NCBI GenBank assembly: GCA_001466705.2
Contig: LATX02000184.1
Location: 186,001-250,000 of the forward strand
DNA: 64,000 nucleotides
From: Moniliophthora roreri
Lineage: Eukaryota > Basidiomycota > Agaricomycetes > Agaricales > Marasmiaceae
Reading direction: 5' to 3'
The notes beneath the pieces are model-generated. The model saw only the letters and a list, made by a program, of their open reading frames with translations, was not told where the DNA came from and did not search any database. This document shows positions 10,675-21,808 of the stretch, in pieces (the first letter of the stretch is position 1; every line of letters begins with the position of its first letter). The translations under genes and the position numbers were made by a program.

Positions 10675-11954
10675 ATGAGGTACACAGATATAAGACGCTC
10701 AGAGCCTGCTCGCCATGACTCTAGATCTTCCTCGCGTCCTTTGAACTCTTCCCGCAACAAGTCTAGGATGCCTTCATTGTTCAACATTATCCGGGGCGTG
10801 ATATTCGGTGAGTCTTTCAATCCCTAGCTTTGTACTTTCAAGCACTGATGAGAATGATCAGCTTCTGCAATACTGTTTAGTATTATATGCCTTGCAATGG
10901 CGGGACACTTCCAGAACGTTCTTGCGGCATCCGATCTCAGTAAGCAAGCATGACCACTCTGTTATCCGTCCCAAAGACTCAGCCACCTCCCAGCCCGTTT
11001 TGTTCCATTCGCCATCTTCGTTTGCTCAGCCAGTCTCTTTATTATTACAGTTCTGTGAGTCCTACTCTTGCCATGTAAACGACCCACACTGACTTGCCTC
11101 AAGGCTCAGCTGCAGTTTGGCATTAAAGGAGCGAAATCCTATTTCGACGCGAATAGAGATAGTATGTCTAGGTCTCGCTGGGATTCTCTGGCTCGGTACG
11201 TCTACTACAAATACTTCAAAGGACATCCCCAGACTCATGACGCTTGATAGTCCTCGGCGTCTATTTGACAACTTCAGAGTCTCAAGATGCGGATGTAGAG
11301 TGTTTTGCTTCAGAAACAGCAACACAACCATTAGACCCCTCTGCTGCAATGTGTGAGTTGGTCCCGCCTCTCTTAGCCATTTTTTGACTTACATTTTGTC
11401 AAGTCCACACGGACCAGTATCAGGCTATGTACCGGGTTCTCATGATTTTCGCTTTGCTTAACGCAATCCTGCGTGAGTGAATCACTGCTTTATTCTATGT
11501 CTGCGTTCTGACCCTTCAATTTGCAGTACTGGCTTCATTCACTGGATTACTCAGTCTTGCTTGGAGGAAACACAAGCAAGGGGACCAACATATGTGGTAT
11601 GGACCCGTCACTTCATGTGCTTGGTTCAATTCGTATAGCAAACCAACGAAACGAAGCGGACGAAGTCAACAATCCGGAGGCATTCTTCCAACCAATCATC
11701 GTTCACAGAGTCACCGCTATACGGAGGCTCCAGTCAGAAAACACTCCAGTAGGCGCCAACCTCCCGCGACGTCTCGAGTGCCGGAAACTCGAGAAAAAGA
11801 GAGCTACCCCCACGTTTACCAACACCAACGAACGAGACCCGAAAGACAAGGATCGGGTCGTCGTCCTCAAGCCTATTCTCCTCCAATAAGTCCCATGGCT
11901 GAAACGTTCGAGAACGGGGGCATGAGGAATCCCAACAGGAAGGGATCGAGGTAA
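10675..11954 (+). CDS. MARVEL-like tetraspan membrane protein, copy 1
   Basis: Predicted four-TM membrane protein, probably plasma membrane. The first exon encodes a basic Ser/Arg-rich cytoplasmic head (RRSEPARHDSRSSSRPLN). Spliced exons then give TM1 ASAILFSIICLAMAGHF, TM2 RFVPFAIFVCSASLFIITVL and TM3 IEIVCLGLAGILWLVLGVYL. An acidic Cys-containing loop with DADVECFAS follows, then TM4 VLMIFALLNAILLASFTGLL. The long C-terminal tail (about 125 residues) is Arg/Ser/Gln-rich. All introns are phase 1 with short lengths; stop at 11,952-11,954. The acceptor before RFVPF is the CCCAG that restores frame. The layout, with a loop Cys between TM3 and TM4, matches fungal MARVEL/Nce102-type proteins and the next gene. 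Assignment to MARVEL is by topology and loop pattern, not by a decisive motif. Confidence 0.72.
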
Positions 11955-12311
11955 TTTTCGTTTTTAGGGATCATGTATATCATCCGCAACGACTATCCCA
12001 TGTTTGTATTTACGAGTAGAATGAAATATCGTTATGTACAGCTTCTCTGGCGTCTGCCTCATGTACGCCATGCCCGTCGCTCACTGCCTCCACGACCCTC
12101 AATGGCAAAGCTTCCCAATTTAATCAATGCCGTAAAACAAAAAGGTTGGAGTCTGGACGCGAGTTATAGACTATTTACGTCGAGCGTTGAGGACATGCAC
12201 GTGCTCCCCTGTACAAAAGTTCAACTTCGTCACTTCCGATATGCTTGACTTCATCCCGAGATTCCTTCTTCCCAGCTTTACGACTTTTGAAAATTTAACT
12301 TCACGCTCAAG
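11955..12311. other. Intergenic between the two tetraspan genes
   Basis: About 357 bp between the tandem MARVEL-like genes. It carries the 3' flank of copy 1 and the promoter of copy 2. No repeat of either gene is visible here. Confidence 0.35.
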
Positions 12312-13420
12312 ATGACCGTAAGATTTGGGAATTATCGTTTAGGATTTTATGGCAAGTTTCCCTTCGAGGTCTCATTGTCGATCGTGTACTCATTTTCTCC
12401 GCAGTCGCGGTGTTTTTATTGTCAGGTATTTTCATTGCTGGGTCATTCGATTTTTTTTTTTTTTTACTAACACTGTGAGGACACAGCAACCGTGTTAGGC
12501 CTTGCTGCTCACTTTGCAGCCGTTTTCCTTCCCAGTCTACATCGTATGAATTCCCCAATCTTCGTACTTATCTCCCTACGACTCATGGCGCGTATTCAGA
12601 TGATTTCACGATTTTCGCCCTCATCGTTCCCTCTCTGACTATATTTGTGTTCTTGCTAACGTGAGTCAAGACTCGTTTCTTTGGACCCTTCTAATCGATT
12701 GCTCTGTAAAGTCTGCAATGGGCTCAACCCCGAATTGAAGCGCCGGTACTATTCATCCTTGGTGTTCTGTGGCTAGGTGAGGACCTTGCCCCATGATCTC
12801 ACTCGCATCCTTAACCCCCTCCCACAGCTACGGGTGCTTGGACAACGTATGTCTCGTAATAATCTGCTGGCTTGGTGTTCTTTATCGTCCTTTTAGAGAT
12901 GTTGTTGGGAACAGGCAATGCGATGCTACTGATCCTAGTGCGCGAGAGGGCAGAAGTACGTGTAATTCCAATAACAGTAATTCTATTCCTAACTATTTTT
13001 CCAGTATCCGCAAGGCAATACTGCTACGAAACCAAAGTTATTCAAGCTTTCTCTTGGATGCTATTCATTCTCTTCGTCATCGCATTCATCATCCTACTCT
13101 CATTGGTGTCACAGGCTCAAAGGTTCGGTCGTTGGAATATCTGGGCGGAGCCTATCCAAGGTGCGTTGATATATATCCGACGTGGGACCAAAATTCATAC
13201 ATCTGCAGAGCTGGGATGGTTCGGAGAATGGCCTGGATTCTACAACACGCACCAGCCTCAGCCTGGCATGATGCAGCACTCAGGTTATGTCCCGTATGGG
13301 TATCCACTGCAGGCAGGCCCTGGAATCGCTCAACAACCCGGGCAGACTATTATCGTTCAGCCTAGCGCAACCGGAGGCCCACCCACCGTCACTCAGATCC
13401 CCTTGGGATCTCACGCTTGA
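12312..13420 (+). CDS. MARVEL-like tetraspan membrane protein, copy 2
   Basis: Second tetraspan protein with the same plan as its upstream neighbour. It starts MTVRFGNYRLGFY. TM1 is AVFLLSATVLGLAAHFAAVF, TM2 FTIFALIVPSLTIFVFLL, and TM3 APVLFILGVLWLATGAW. A loop with Cys follows (VGNRQCDATDPSAREG), then TM4 AFSWMLFILFVIAFIILL. The C-terminal tail is Gln/Pro/Gly-rich (YVPYGYPLQAGPG). Intron 1 must use a GC donor (ATG|GCAAGT near 12,351), because the nearby GT donor would put TM1 out of frame. Introns fall at places equivalent to copy 1, such as after ILWL/VLWL, which supports tandem duplication. Stop at 13,418-13,420. Role unknown; family members organise plasma-membrane domains or trafficking. 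Confidence 0.74.
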
Positions 13421-13719
13421 TGGGGTCAGACTATGTGAAAAAAAGTAACGCGCGATCTATGAATGCTGGAGAAGATATTTATGATAATAGAGCTTCGGAC
13501 AGTACGTATTGGTACACACCCTGTGCCCCGCTTCTATCACGTTTCTATCACTTCTGCTTGCAATGATAATACGTGTCTTGGCGAACATGCCTTGAACCTG
13601 CCTCGTGTTCGTATCGTGTGTACCCTCACGGACATCGCGAGGCCGGCGGCCAGCAAGTACTAATGTACAGAGCTCTGATTATCCCACATTCCAGCCAATT
13701 GTTCGCCTTCTAAACTGAT

Positions 13720-14355
13720 ATGCCTCTTTTCCGCGAGAACCCCGTACGTTCAGTTGCTGCAGGCGAGTCTTCGAATAAGGGAATGTCGGAATGTCGCGAC
13801 TGACTGGACTCAGTTATCGGAGCGCTTGCCATTGGGTATCTGCTCACAAAGATTCTTTCGTCCTTCAGTACGTCGTCGACCAAGTTTGTAATGATTTTGT
13901 CACTGATCTCAATGTAGATGCGTTTCACTTGACGCAAACGGCGATAGCAATGCTGGCCATTGCAGCTCTCATGCTCTTGTTAGTTCCATTACAAAGAATC
14001 TGATAGAGGTGGACCAATCTTAGATTTTTCAGCGTTACCATGCATCATCGCAGAGAGGGACACCTGCTCACCCAAACCCAGGAGGAGATGGTGCTAATTG
14101 CGGGATTCGGATTGTTCTGGTTAGGTATGATCCTAGATCGTTCTGGCAAGAAAACGAACATTGACATGTATTGCTGGGAAAGCTATCCTTTTAGCTTGGC
14201 AAGGAACTGGTCAACGAGGAACAGCTGCAAGCCCAGAAACGGGAACAGGACGCCCAGAGTCAAGTGGGCAACTACGTGAAAGAAGTCGAGGATTACCATA
14301 TCCGTGTTCGAGAGGGGATTATTACTGTGTTGTAGAAGAGTATTCGTATTTCTGA
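13720..14355 (+). CDS. Small multi-TM protein, C-terminal frame uncertain
   Basis: Not assigned to a family. It begins MPLFRENPVRSVAA. A likely GC donor (GCAG|GCGAGT, near 13,761) joins it to TM1 VIGALAIGYLLTKILSSF. Later exons give TM2 LTQTAIAMLAIAALML, the polar segment MHHRREGHLLTQTQEEM and TM3 VLIAGFGLFWL. The last exon (from about 14,180) is open in two frames. One continues cleanly as AILLAWQGTGQRGTAAS and ends at 14,355. The other, KELVNEEQLQAQKREQDAQS, looks like a better coiled coil and ends at 14,335, but I could not find an acceptor that keeps phase. The end given is for the first option. Around 130-150 residues either way. Confidence 0.5.
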
Positions 14356-14626
14356 TAATCGATACACGCGTAGTACAGGTGTTTCGGTGTCCGTGAGTTG
14401 ATAGGTCCTGTAATGGGGAAGATTTCCCGGTATCTCTATTTATGGCCTGATTAGTGGCGGACATAATCATTTCAATTCCAACCCCCATCTACCCATCTAC
14501 CTCAGCCCATCCCAACGACACTCAACCACAATCCAGGACATTCCCTTGTCTCATTATGATGAGTATCATCTTCCTTTCTTCCTTGACGCCGAGACTGACA
14601 ATGGGCAATGTATATACGCCTCCCAG
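14356..14626. other. Upstream region of ubc8, first exon unresolved
   Basis: No clear gene. The missing first exon of the downstream E2 gene should be in or near here. Candidate ATGs at 14,412 (needing a roughly 200-nt intron) and about 14,555 do not both fit phase and consensus. Confidence 0.3.
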
Positions 14627-15445
14627 AGCAAACGCCGCATCGAGACCGACGTTATGAAGCTGTACGACTTCTCCCTCAACTCGGACAAGCTACAAGAGCT
14701 GACACTTCATTTCACTTAGTTTGATGTCCGACTATGAAGTGTCTCTCGTGAATGACAACATGCAGGAGTTCTACGTACTATTCCATGGTCCGGATGAAAG
14801 TGGGTTCATGACTCGTTGCTGTTACAACTATCTCAGTGACTCACTTGGACGCTGTTGTGTATGACAGCCCCATTTGCCAACGGAGTTTGGAAGATACATG
14901 TTGAGCTACCCGACCAATATCCTTATAAGTCGCCCAGTATTGGCTTCATGAACAAGATCTTTCACCCGAATATTGACGAACTGTGCGTTCATTGCTACAG
15001 CGTCATCTTCCGACAACTGACGTTTTGTTCTTTAAACTTTAGGAGCGGTTCTGTCTGCTTGGACGTGATAAATCAAACTTGGTCTCCGATGTTTGGTAAG
15101 GCGAAAACCACGACTCGTGTGCTGTAGTAGACACTAATACCGCGCCAGATATGATAAATATCTTTGAAGTCTTTCTTCCACAATTGTTGCGCTATCCAAA
15201 TCCCAACGATCCGTTGAATGGAGAGGCAGCTGCATTGCTCATGCGTCACCCAAAGGAGTACGATGCAAAGGTGAAAGGTGTGTATATTTCTCGATTTAGG
15301 AGGTATAATCTGATCTATGAGACGGCTAGACTACGTACAGCGATTTGCTACGAAGGAAGCTGCGAATGCCGCTGCCTCCGATGACAAGGACGAGGATGAA
15401 GACGAAGAGATGAGCGACATTGGCAGCATCAGCGACGGAGAATAA
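14627..15445 (+). CDS. ubc8: Ubiquitin-conjugating enzyme E2 (Ubc8/UBE2H type), start exon not resolved
   Basis: E2 enzyme that carries ubiquitin as a thioester to a ligase. In yeast Ubc8 works with the GID ligase on gluconeogenic enzymes, and UBE2H with CTLH in animals. Visible exons read [19 protein letters not shown], then [13 protein letters not shown], then [20 protein letters not shown]. They continue [40 protein letters not shown], with the catalytic Cys in SVCLDV. Next is [20 protein letters not shown], and an acidic tail ([20 protein letters not shown]) ends at TAA 15,443-15,445. The UBE2H-specific IDELSG and the acidic tail separate it from other E2s. Only the first few residues are missing from the model. 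The next gene converges on it. Confidence 0.93.
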
Positions 15446-15734
15446 ATGGCACGTCTTGTCCATCTCACCACCATCTATCTTATTGGGGACAGTGTATCAT
15501 TTATATCCATCTCATTCCTTCTGGTCATATCAACACCTGTATATTATACCTATTTCCATCCACCCATCATTATCATCCGTCCTTGTCATCATGTTGACTC
15601 TTTCCACGCCGATCCCAGATTTCACCGCGGCCTCCACTTCTTCGGAGGTTGACGTCCCATTACTACCTCTCGACGTGTAGAATAACCCATCATCATCATA
15701 CGTATTCCCAATTTAGATTTCTTCGGAGTACTGG

Positions 15735-16501
15735 TCAGGTAGTAGACATGGCGCTATCGGACGTCGGTAAGGGCTGCACAAGTTCGTCGACTTTCTTCTG
15801 TATTTCAGAAGCAGTCTAAAGGGAGGATGAGTAATGCATCATGGCGGCTAAGGCACAAACGAACGCCTCACTTTGACAAGGTTGTCTATCTGCAGTTTCA
15901 CACTTTCCAAGGTACTACTCTTCGTTTTACTCTCCTTTATTAGCTCCTCCTTGGCATGTAGAAGCTCTTTTCGTTTTTGGTCCAATCTAAGACGGTATGG
16001 CTAAGAACCGCGAACAATTTGAATTCACGACCATACCTCTGCCGTTCTGCAAGCTCGAAACTCAGTCGATTTAACATGAGCTGATGCTCGTCATTCATAA
16101 CATCAGGTGTTCGTGCTTCCTCCGGAGCCAGCTTCTGAAATTCTTCGAGTGGATATAAGGGCACATCCTGGTACACTGAGCTGCTGTCTCTCAATACTTG
16201 AACCACGGCGACAAGTTCAGGACACGCACGCAAATTGACGACATTTCTCTATTTCACGCTCCAGGTGTCTCTTTTCGTATAATAAATTTTGCAGGCCAAG
16301 ATAGGATTGGTCCATTTCTTGACGCGCGATGGTTGTAGCATCCTTCTGAGTCCGAGTCGCGAGGTTTGCTGCACGATTGAGAGCTTTCAGGCGGGAAATG
16401 AGTGCTGATGCGCGTATATGAATGGCATCTATATCGCTCTCTTTGACCTCTGGCGCTGCGAGATCCCTGAGGTGCTGAATAACTTGGTCTCCTTCAGTCA
16501 T
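15735..16501 (-). CDS. THO complex subunit 5 (THOC5/FMIP family)
   Basis: Subunit of the THO/TREX complex, which couples transcription to mRNA packaging and export in the nucleus. Almost entirely helical. The diagnostic stretch is LGLQNLLYEKRHLEREIEKC followed by PLYPLEEFQKLAPEEART. Next come HQLMLNRLSFELAERQRL and LDQKRKELLHAKEELIKESK, as in FMIP N-terminal regions. The final exon reads TASEIQKKVDELVQPLPT and stops at TGA 15,735-15,737. It is short (about 210 residues), typical of fungal versions that keep only the N-terminal half of animal THOC5. I chose ATG 16,501 (MTEGDQVIQHL); an in-frame ATG at 16,555 would add 18 residues. The gene is divergent from zwf1, with 202 bp between starts. 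Confidence 0.87.
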
Positions 16502-16703
16502 AGGCGGGGTGTCGACAAAAATGTGGATGGGATGACCAATCCCACACAAACCCACACAAAAACATCACGCCGAGGACAAGCCGGGTGGTGCGGCGCCTTC
16601 CCGGCCCGGACTTTATAACCCCATCGCATCGCAATCGACAACCGCGCGTCGACCTCAAATTTTCTCTCTCATCACCACATCCTCATTCTACTCATTTACT
16701 GCG
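16502..16703. promoter_or_regulatory. Shared divergent promoter, THOC5 / zwf1
   Basis: Only 202 bp separate the two ATGs, so promoter elements must be shared or interleaved. A TATA-like TTTATAA is at about 16,611-16,617, and a pyrimidine stretch leads to the zwf1 ATG. Confidence 0.5.
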
Positions 16704-18633
16704 ATGACCAGAGAACGCTCATTGTCTGGCACAATTCCCTCAATGGAGACCTCTCATGAGGAGCTCAAGGATAACACGATCGTTATCGGTCGGTATTTCA
16801 TCATCCTTACCAACAAAGCCGTATTGACGTCGCCATCCCCAGTGCTCGGTGCTTCGGGAGATCTCGCAAAGAAAAAGGTTGGTAGGCAACTTTGATGATG
16901 CGATGTCCGATAGAGCTGTTCTAAACACACCATAGACCCTCCCTGCGCTCTTTGGACTATATACCCAAGGGTTCCTACCTCGCGATGTCAAAATCGTCGG
17001 CTACGCTCGCACGAAGATGGACAAAGCCGAGTTCCACAAGAGGGCTACACAATATATCAAGAATCCTAACGATGACCAGGAAATCGCAAAGAAAATCGAG
17101 GAGTTCAAAGAGCTATGCACATATATAGCCGGGGATTACGAGGATGGCGCTGCCTTTGATAACCTCAACAACCACCTTGAAGAAATCGAGTCTAAATATC
17201 AATCCAAGGAATGCAACCGTCTCTTCTATCTCGCTCTCCCTCCCAGCGTCTTCATTCCTGTCTGCAGAAACCTCAAGGAGCATTGTTATGTTTCCAAGGG
17301 CGGCATCAACCGCATCATCATTGAGAAACCTTTTGGCAAGGATCTCGATTCATGTCGGGAGTTGCTTAGCTCTGTCAAACAATATTGGACAGAGGATGAG
17401 ACTTTCCGTATCGATCACTACCTGGGCAAGGAGATGGTGAAGAACATCCTCGTTCTCCGGTTTGCCAATGTTGCGATGAATGCAGCTTGGGACAAAAACT
17501 CCATCAGCAACGTTCAGATCACCTTCAAAGAGCCATTTGGTACGGAGGGACGCGGAGGGTACTTTGATGAGTTTGGCATCATCCGTGATATCTTACAAAA
17601 CCGTGAGTCATGATGGGAATTCAAGTGGCGTTTCTAGCGCTAAATATTTCTTTAGACTTGCTGCAGGTTCTGAGCATTATAGCTATGGAACGTCCCGTGT
17701 CGTTCTCCGCAGAGGATATCCGCGACGAAAAGGTGTGTATACCATTACATCATCTATTTTTATCAACCGTCCTTATATCCCATGTTCAGGTTAAGGTACT
17801 CCGTGCCATCCCATCGATTGAGCGTGGAGACACGCTTTTAGGCCAGTATGTTTCTGCTAATGGCAAGCCTGGATATCTCGACGACAACACGGTCCCTCGT
17901 CAATCCGTCTGCCCAACTTTTGCGGCCACCACTCTCTGGATTCACAATCCCAGGTGGGAAGGTGTTCCGTTTATCCTGAAAGCCGGAAAAGGTAACATCC
18001 TAGCTTCTCGTCGGAATGTCAATACTGATTAATCCTTGTATAGCTTTGAACGAAGCCAAAGTCGAAGTCCGTATTCAGTTTAAGGACGTTACCCAAGGAA
18101 TTTTCAAGGATATTGCCAGAAATGAGCTTGTCATCCGAATCCAGCCCTCAGAAGCCGTGTATCTCAAACTCAATGCCAAAACACCTGGTCTTTACACTCG
18201 TGCTATTCCCACCGAGATGGACCTGACGTATAAGAGGAGATTTACGGATGCAAAGATACCCGAGGCATACGAAGCTCTCATTCTCGATGCCTTGAAAGGA
18301 GACCATTCCAACTTCGTGCGACACGACGAGTTGGATGTGGCATGGAAGGTTTGTCGCTGTCAACTATGAGAAAAGATGCTGATTGGATCATTCTTCTCGT
18401 AGATCTTCACACCGATTTTGCACTGGATAGATGGTAAAGATGGACAGAGACCCCGCCCTGTTCCCTACCCGTATGGATCCCGTGGGCCCAAAGAGCTGGA
18501 TTCATTCGTCCAAAAGTACGGTTTTAGGCGGGCTAACGACGGATAGTGAGTACCCGTGAGCTGTGTTTCCGGCGCAGAACCTGATTCTTTTTCTCATAGC
18601 ATATGGCCAGTGGCAAGCTTGGCGTCTCTGTGA
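16704..18633 (+). CDS. zwf1: Glucose-6-phosphate 1-dehydrogenase
   Basis: First step of the oxidative pentose-phosphate pathway in the cytosol: glucose-6-phosphate plus NADP+ to 6-phosphogluconolactone plus NADPH. After a 24-residue lead, the dinucleotide fold reads [20 protein letters not shown] with the GASGDLA fingerprint. Downstream come [13 protein letters not shown] and [14 protein letters not shown]. The active site is [14 protein letters not shown] (catalytic His in DHYLGK). Then come [27 protein letters not shown] and [18 protein letters not shown]. The C-terminal region has [14 protein letters not shown] and [15 protein letters not shown]. Introns are short; the first splits the Rossmann motif at IVI|V. 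Stop TGA 18,631-18,633. Length and motif order match fungal enzymes and no key residue is missing. Confidence 0.97.
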
Positions 18634-18857
18634 TTAGAAGGGTTTCATTGCGTGTTTGTATAATCAAAGCTAACTTGTGCAGTGTAAGGAGGTTAAATCG
18701 CTGTATATCAATATCGTGACCAGTTGTAGAAAAGCAAAATAGTGTACGTTGATAGAATTACATCTATTTCATATTCTTTGATGAAAGGGTTGTATACACG
18801 TCTACGCCGAAGAAGACCATGATTGAAATGTGATCGAAAATGCTCCACCAAGACATA

Positions 18858-20169
18858 TTAAGTAGAATGCCGCCCCAACGATTTCCATCCTTTCCTTAAC
18901 CCCATCGACTCTATTTTCTTCACCGGCATGCAATAAACAGGATCAAGATCAACGAGGCCGGGGTAGCCCAGTATCGAGAGACCTGCCGAGGTAACCCGTA
19001 AACATTCAATACTTACATTACTCTTCCGTGAAAGTTGACCCACCGGCAACACCGAAGTGCGTATGAAAAACATCAGCAACATCCCCAGGCCGGTCAGCGA
19101 TCCCACCGTTATCTGGGTCCTGGGAGAAAATCACGAAGACGTGTTTCAGTGGGGGACTACTTCCTGAGAAATTTGTAGACATACCTGCGCAGACAAGATG
19201 AATTCTGTAAGCTTATCGGCGTCGATCCAGTGAACTTTGTTCAAAATTGCCAGGGAAGAGAGTACCCAGAAACTGTAGCAAACCTTGGTACTAGGTTAGC
19301 AACAACAACGTGGATTACAAACCAAGTGATTGGGCTCACGTCTTCAAGCTTTTCTGGTCGCCCATTCAAACCACCATTAGGCAATTGCCGCTCTGCGAGC
19401 CACCATGCTAACGTGGGGATATCAACAAGATCTAAACGATCGAGAATTGCTAAAGAGCCTAAGCACACATATACTGTCGAAAGCTCGCGTTAACGCGAAG
19501 AAGGGAGAGCCAGAACTTGACGCACCTTGCCCAGCATGGCTCTCAGCACCTTTTACTGCACCGAATCCACCATCGTAATTTCTGCATTGCTCGATGTAAT
19601 CGATGATTTTAGGAACATCAAGATCCGCAAGTCGGTTTAGCAGGGAGAGAGCATTGATTGCACAAAATGTGAATCTGGTGTCGACTTCACCCCATTTGTC
19701 GCCAGAGAATACACCTGATGGCTGCTGTAGGCTCAATATGACTAGATTATCGTATGTGACGGTTTCAATAATTCGGAATAGATTAGAACTCACACTTCAC
19801 CAGGCGCTCAATATCTGGAATCTTGTCAATGGCTTCAACCATCACTAGCACTTGCACTGCGCTTAGCGTACTCAGCAGGTGAGCATCATGGCCTGGATGC
19901 GCCCCAAACGCCCCTTCCTCATCATCCCAGCAGCTGAGTACGTATTCGATGGTTTCTCCTCGGTCGAGGGCTTCAGGATGACCCATAATGTGCAGAGCGG
20001 TTAGACCCCAGTAAATCCCATTCATGCGAAGATGCGTAGAGAAATGGTATTCAAGATCTTTATTCTACTTCATTATGAGCTTAATTCCAATGAAAAAGAT
20101 GATATAACATGCCTTTCCAAGGTTTTGAATGTAGGATACATGTTGTGGTACAAGAAGAGATTCAGTCAT
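18858..20169 (-). CDS. bet2: Rab geranylgeranyltransferase beta subunit
   Basis: Catalytic beta subunit of geranylgeranyltransferase II, which with the alpha subunit and escort protein attaches geranylgeranyl groups to Rab GTPases. Exon 1 is [19 protein letters not shown] (ATG 20,169). A GC-donor intron (AAG|GCATGT) joins it to [19 protein letters not shown]. Prenyltransferase repeats follow: [76 protein letters not shown], and [18 protein letters not shown]. The [13 protein letters not shown] and DVFHTHFG elements carry the zinc and lipid-pocket residues. The C-terminus ends [15 protein letters not shown] plus a short basic tail, stop at 18,858. Convergent with zwf1, and divergent from the F-box gene at 149 bp. 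Confidence 0.95.
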
Positions 20170-20318
20170 TGTATATTACATCAGTGGCAGCCGGCGCTGT
20201 ATGAGCTATATAGGTTCTCTCTTCTGACAGGACTTGTTATTTTTAACGGTGTCTGCGAAGGTGTGCAGACATTCTATTTCTCATTTGAAACTGAGCAGAA
20301 CTTTTTCCAGGTCACTGA
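20170..20318. promoter_or_regulatory. Compact divergent promoter, bet2 / F-box gene
   Basis: Only 149 bp lie between the two start codons. It is AT-rich with no obvious TATA pair. Both genes must initiate inside or very near this interval. Confidence 0.45.
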
Positions 20319-21604
20319 ATGATTCCGAAGAAAGGGACCAAAGAAACCCGTCGCTCCCTCGAGATTCTGCCTAATGAAATTCTGACACAAATCGCCGCCT
20401 CAGTACCTGGTCCGAGAGAACGAGCACGACTCTCAAGATGTAGCAAACGATTCCAGATGATCGTGAAAGCACACCTATATAATCAAATTACTCTTACGAC
20501 GCCATACCAAGCAGAAAACTTTTCGCGTTCTGTTTTAACAGGCGACCGTAATTTGGCTGGCCTCGTCAGGGAGTTTCATTTGGTCTTGATATCGGCCTTC
20601 CAGTACGTGATTCTCCGAGATTATAGGTCCAAATGTACTTCTTACGGCTTTCAAGGGGTAGCTACGAATGCAAGTCTCTTGTCACCTTACTGAACAACGT
20701 TCTTTTGCGGTTGGAAAAACTGCGAACGCTTCAAATTCTCATCGAATCAGACAATCCCGATCATCTCCATCTGTGCCTATCGCACTGCAAATTCCCCGAG
20801 CTCATCTCATTTTCTTTCGGCCACTCGTCAGACAGAAATGCTTTCGGAATTCTGGAATTCCTCAAGGAACATAAGCATCTACACCATGTTTTGGTTGAAA
20901 CTCGTAAAAATTTTCACGCAATCGTACCTCCCAGTGAGGGTGACGCAGTCAAGCTCCCAGATTTGAAGTCGTATTCAGGTCCTCTCAACTTTTTGGACCA
21001 CATCGCTGGTAATGCAACAGCTTTGGAGTCGATCGTCATCAAAATGACGCTTGACGGTAGCTCTGTACCTCAACCAAACATACCTGAGCAACAGCTGAGC
21101 TCCTTGGAGAAAGTACGCAACAGGGGAAAAGACCTATCCCTCGCTGTTGAGGCCAATGTCACTGCTCATTTCATACTTGAGCTTCTCTCTCGCACGCTAC
21201 CAGAATTGAGCAGCATTGCAATCTTCTGTAGGAATGGGGATCCAATGGCGAGTATCTGCTCAATCGTAGGCTTGACTACCATTAACTTGAATCGCTATGC
21301 AGGCTTTAACTTCCTCGGGATCTATTACTCAAGGGGATGTTGAACGCACCGCCCTTTACTTTGCTGGGCTTAAAGCACTCAAGAAGTTCACTTACCATGA
21401 TCCACCAAGCTATAAGCCGCCTCCGGCCTCACTCAACGTCGGCGAAGAAGTGAAGAAGCTAGGTATAATGTGTCCATCATTGAAAGAAGTTAGCCTGTGT
21501 ACGTCGGCTCTTATTGATTATCCCCTCATTCTGAAACAATGATACGTATAGATGGTTTTCAATATACGCGGAAGGAGATTGGAGGATGGACTTTGAAGGA
21601 ATAG
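20319..21604 (+). CDS. F-box protein, agaricomycete type
   Basis: Likely substrate receptor of an SCF ubiquitin ligase. The F-box is at residues about 14-55: LEILPNEILTQIAASVPGP followed by RARLSRCSKRFQMIVKAHLY. The rest is a diverged leucine-rich-repeat-like region with LRLEKLRTLQILIES, LCLSHCKFPELISFSFG and LELLSRTLPELSSIAIF, typical of the large agaricomycete F-box family. Introns lie at about 20,603-20,656 and 21,260-21,299 (38 nt, short). A last one begins GTACGTCGG after EVSL and ends CGTATAG. It leads to YGFQYTRKEIGGWTLKE and stop 21,602-21,604. Without that last splice the frame stops at 21,542, but the GWTLKE ending is the common one in this family. The substrate is unknown. Confidence 0.82.
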
Positions 21605-21808
21605 ATTCGTAGATGTCAGGAATTCGCTCCAACGCTAAAGGGTAGTTTGTGTTGCTTCAAGACTACACGCATAGATGTATACACTATCTTACTTCATCAA
21701 GCATTGATTAGTTTACCGCTTTCGTGATTACTTGACCGCTCAGCGCTCAGCGCTCGGCTGTTAAGAAACCAGTCAAGGTCGAGGCTTCCTATTTCGGAAA
21801 TCCTATTC

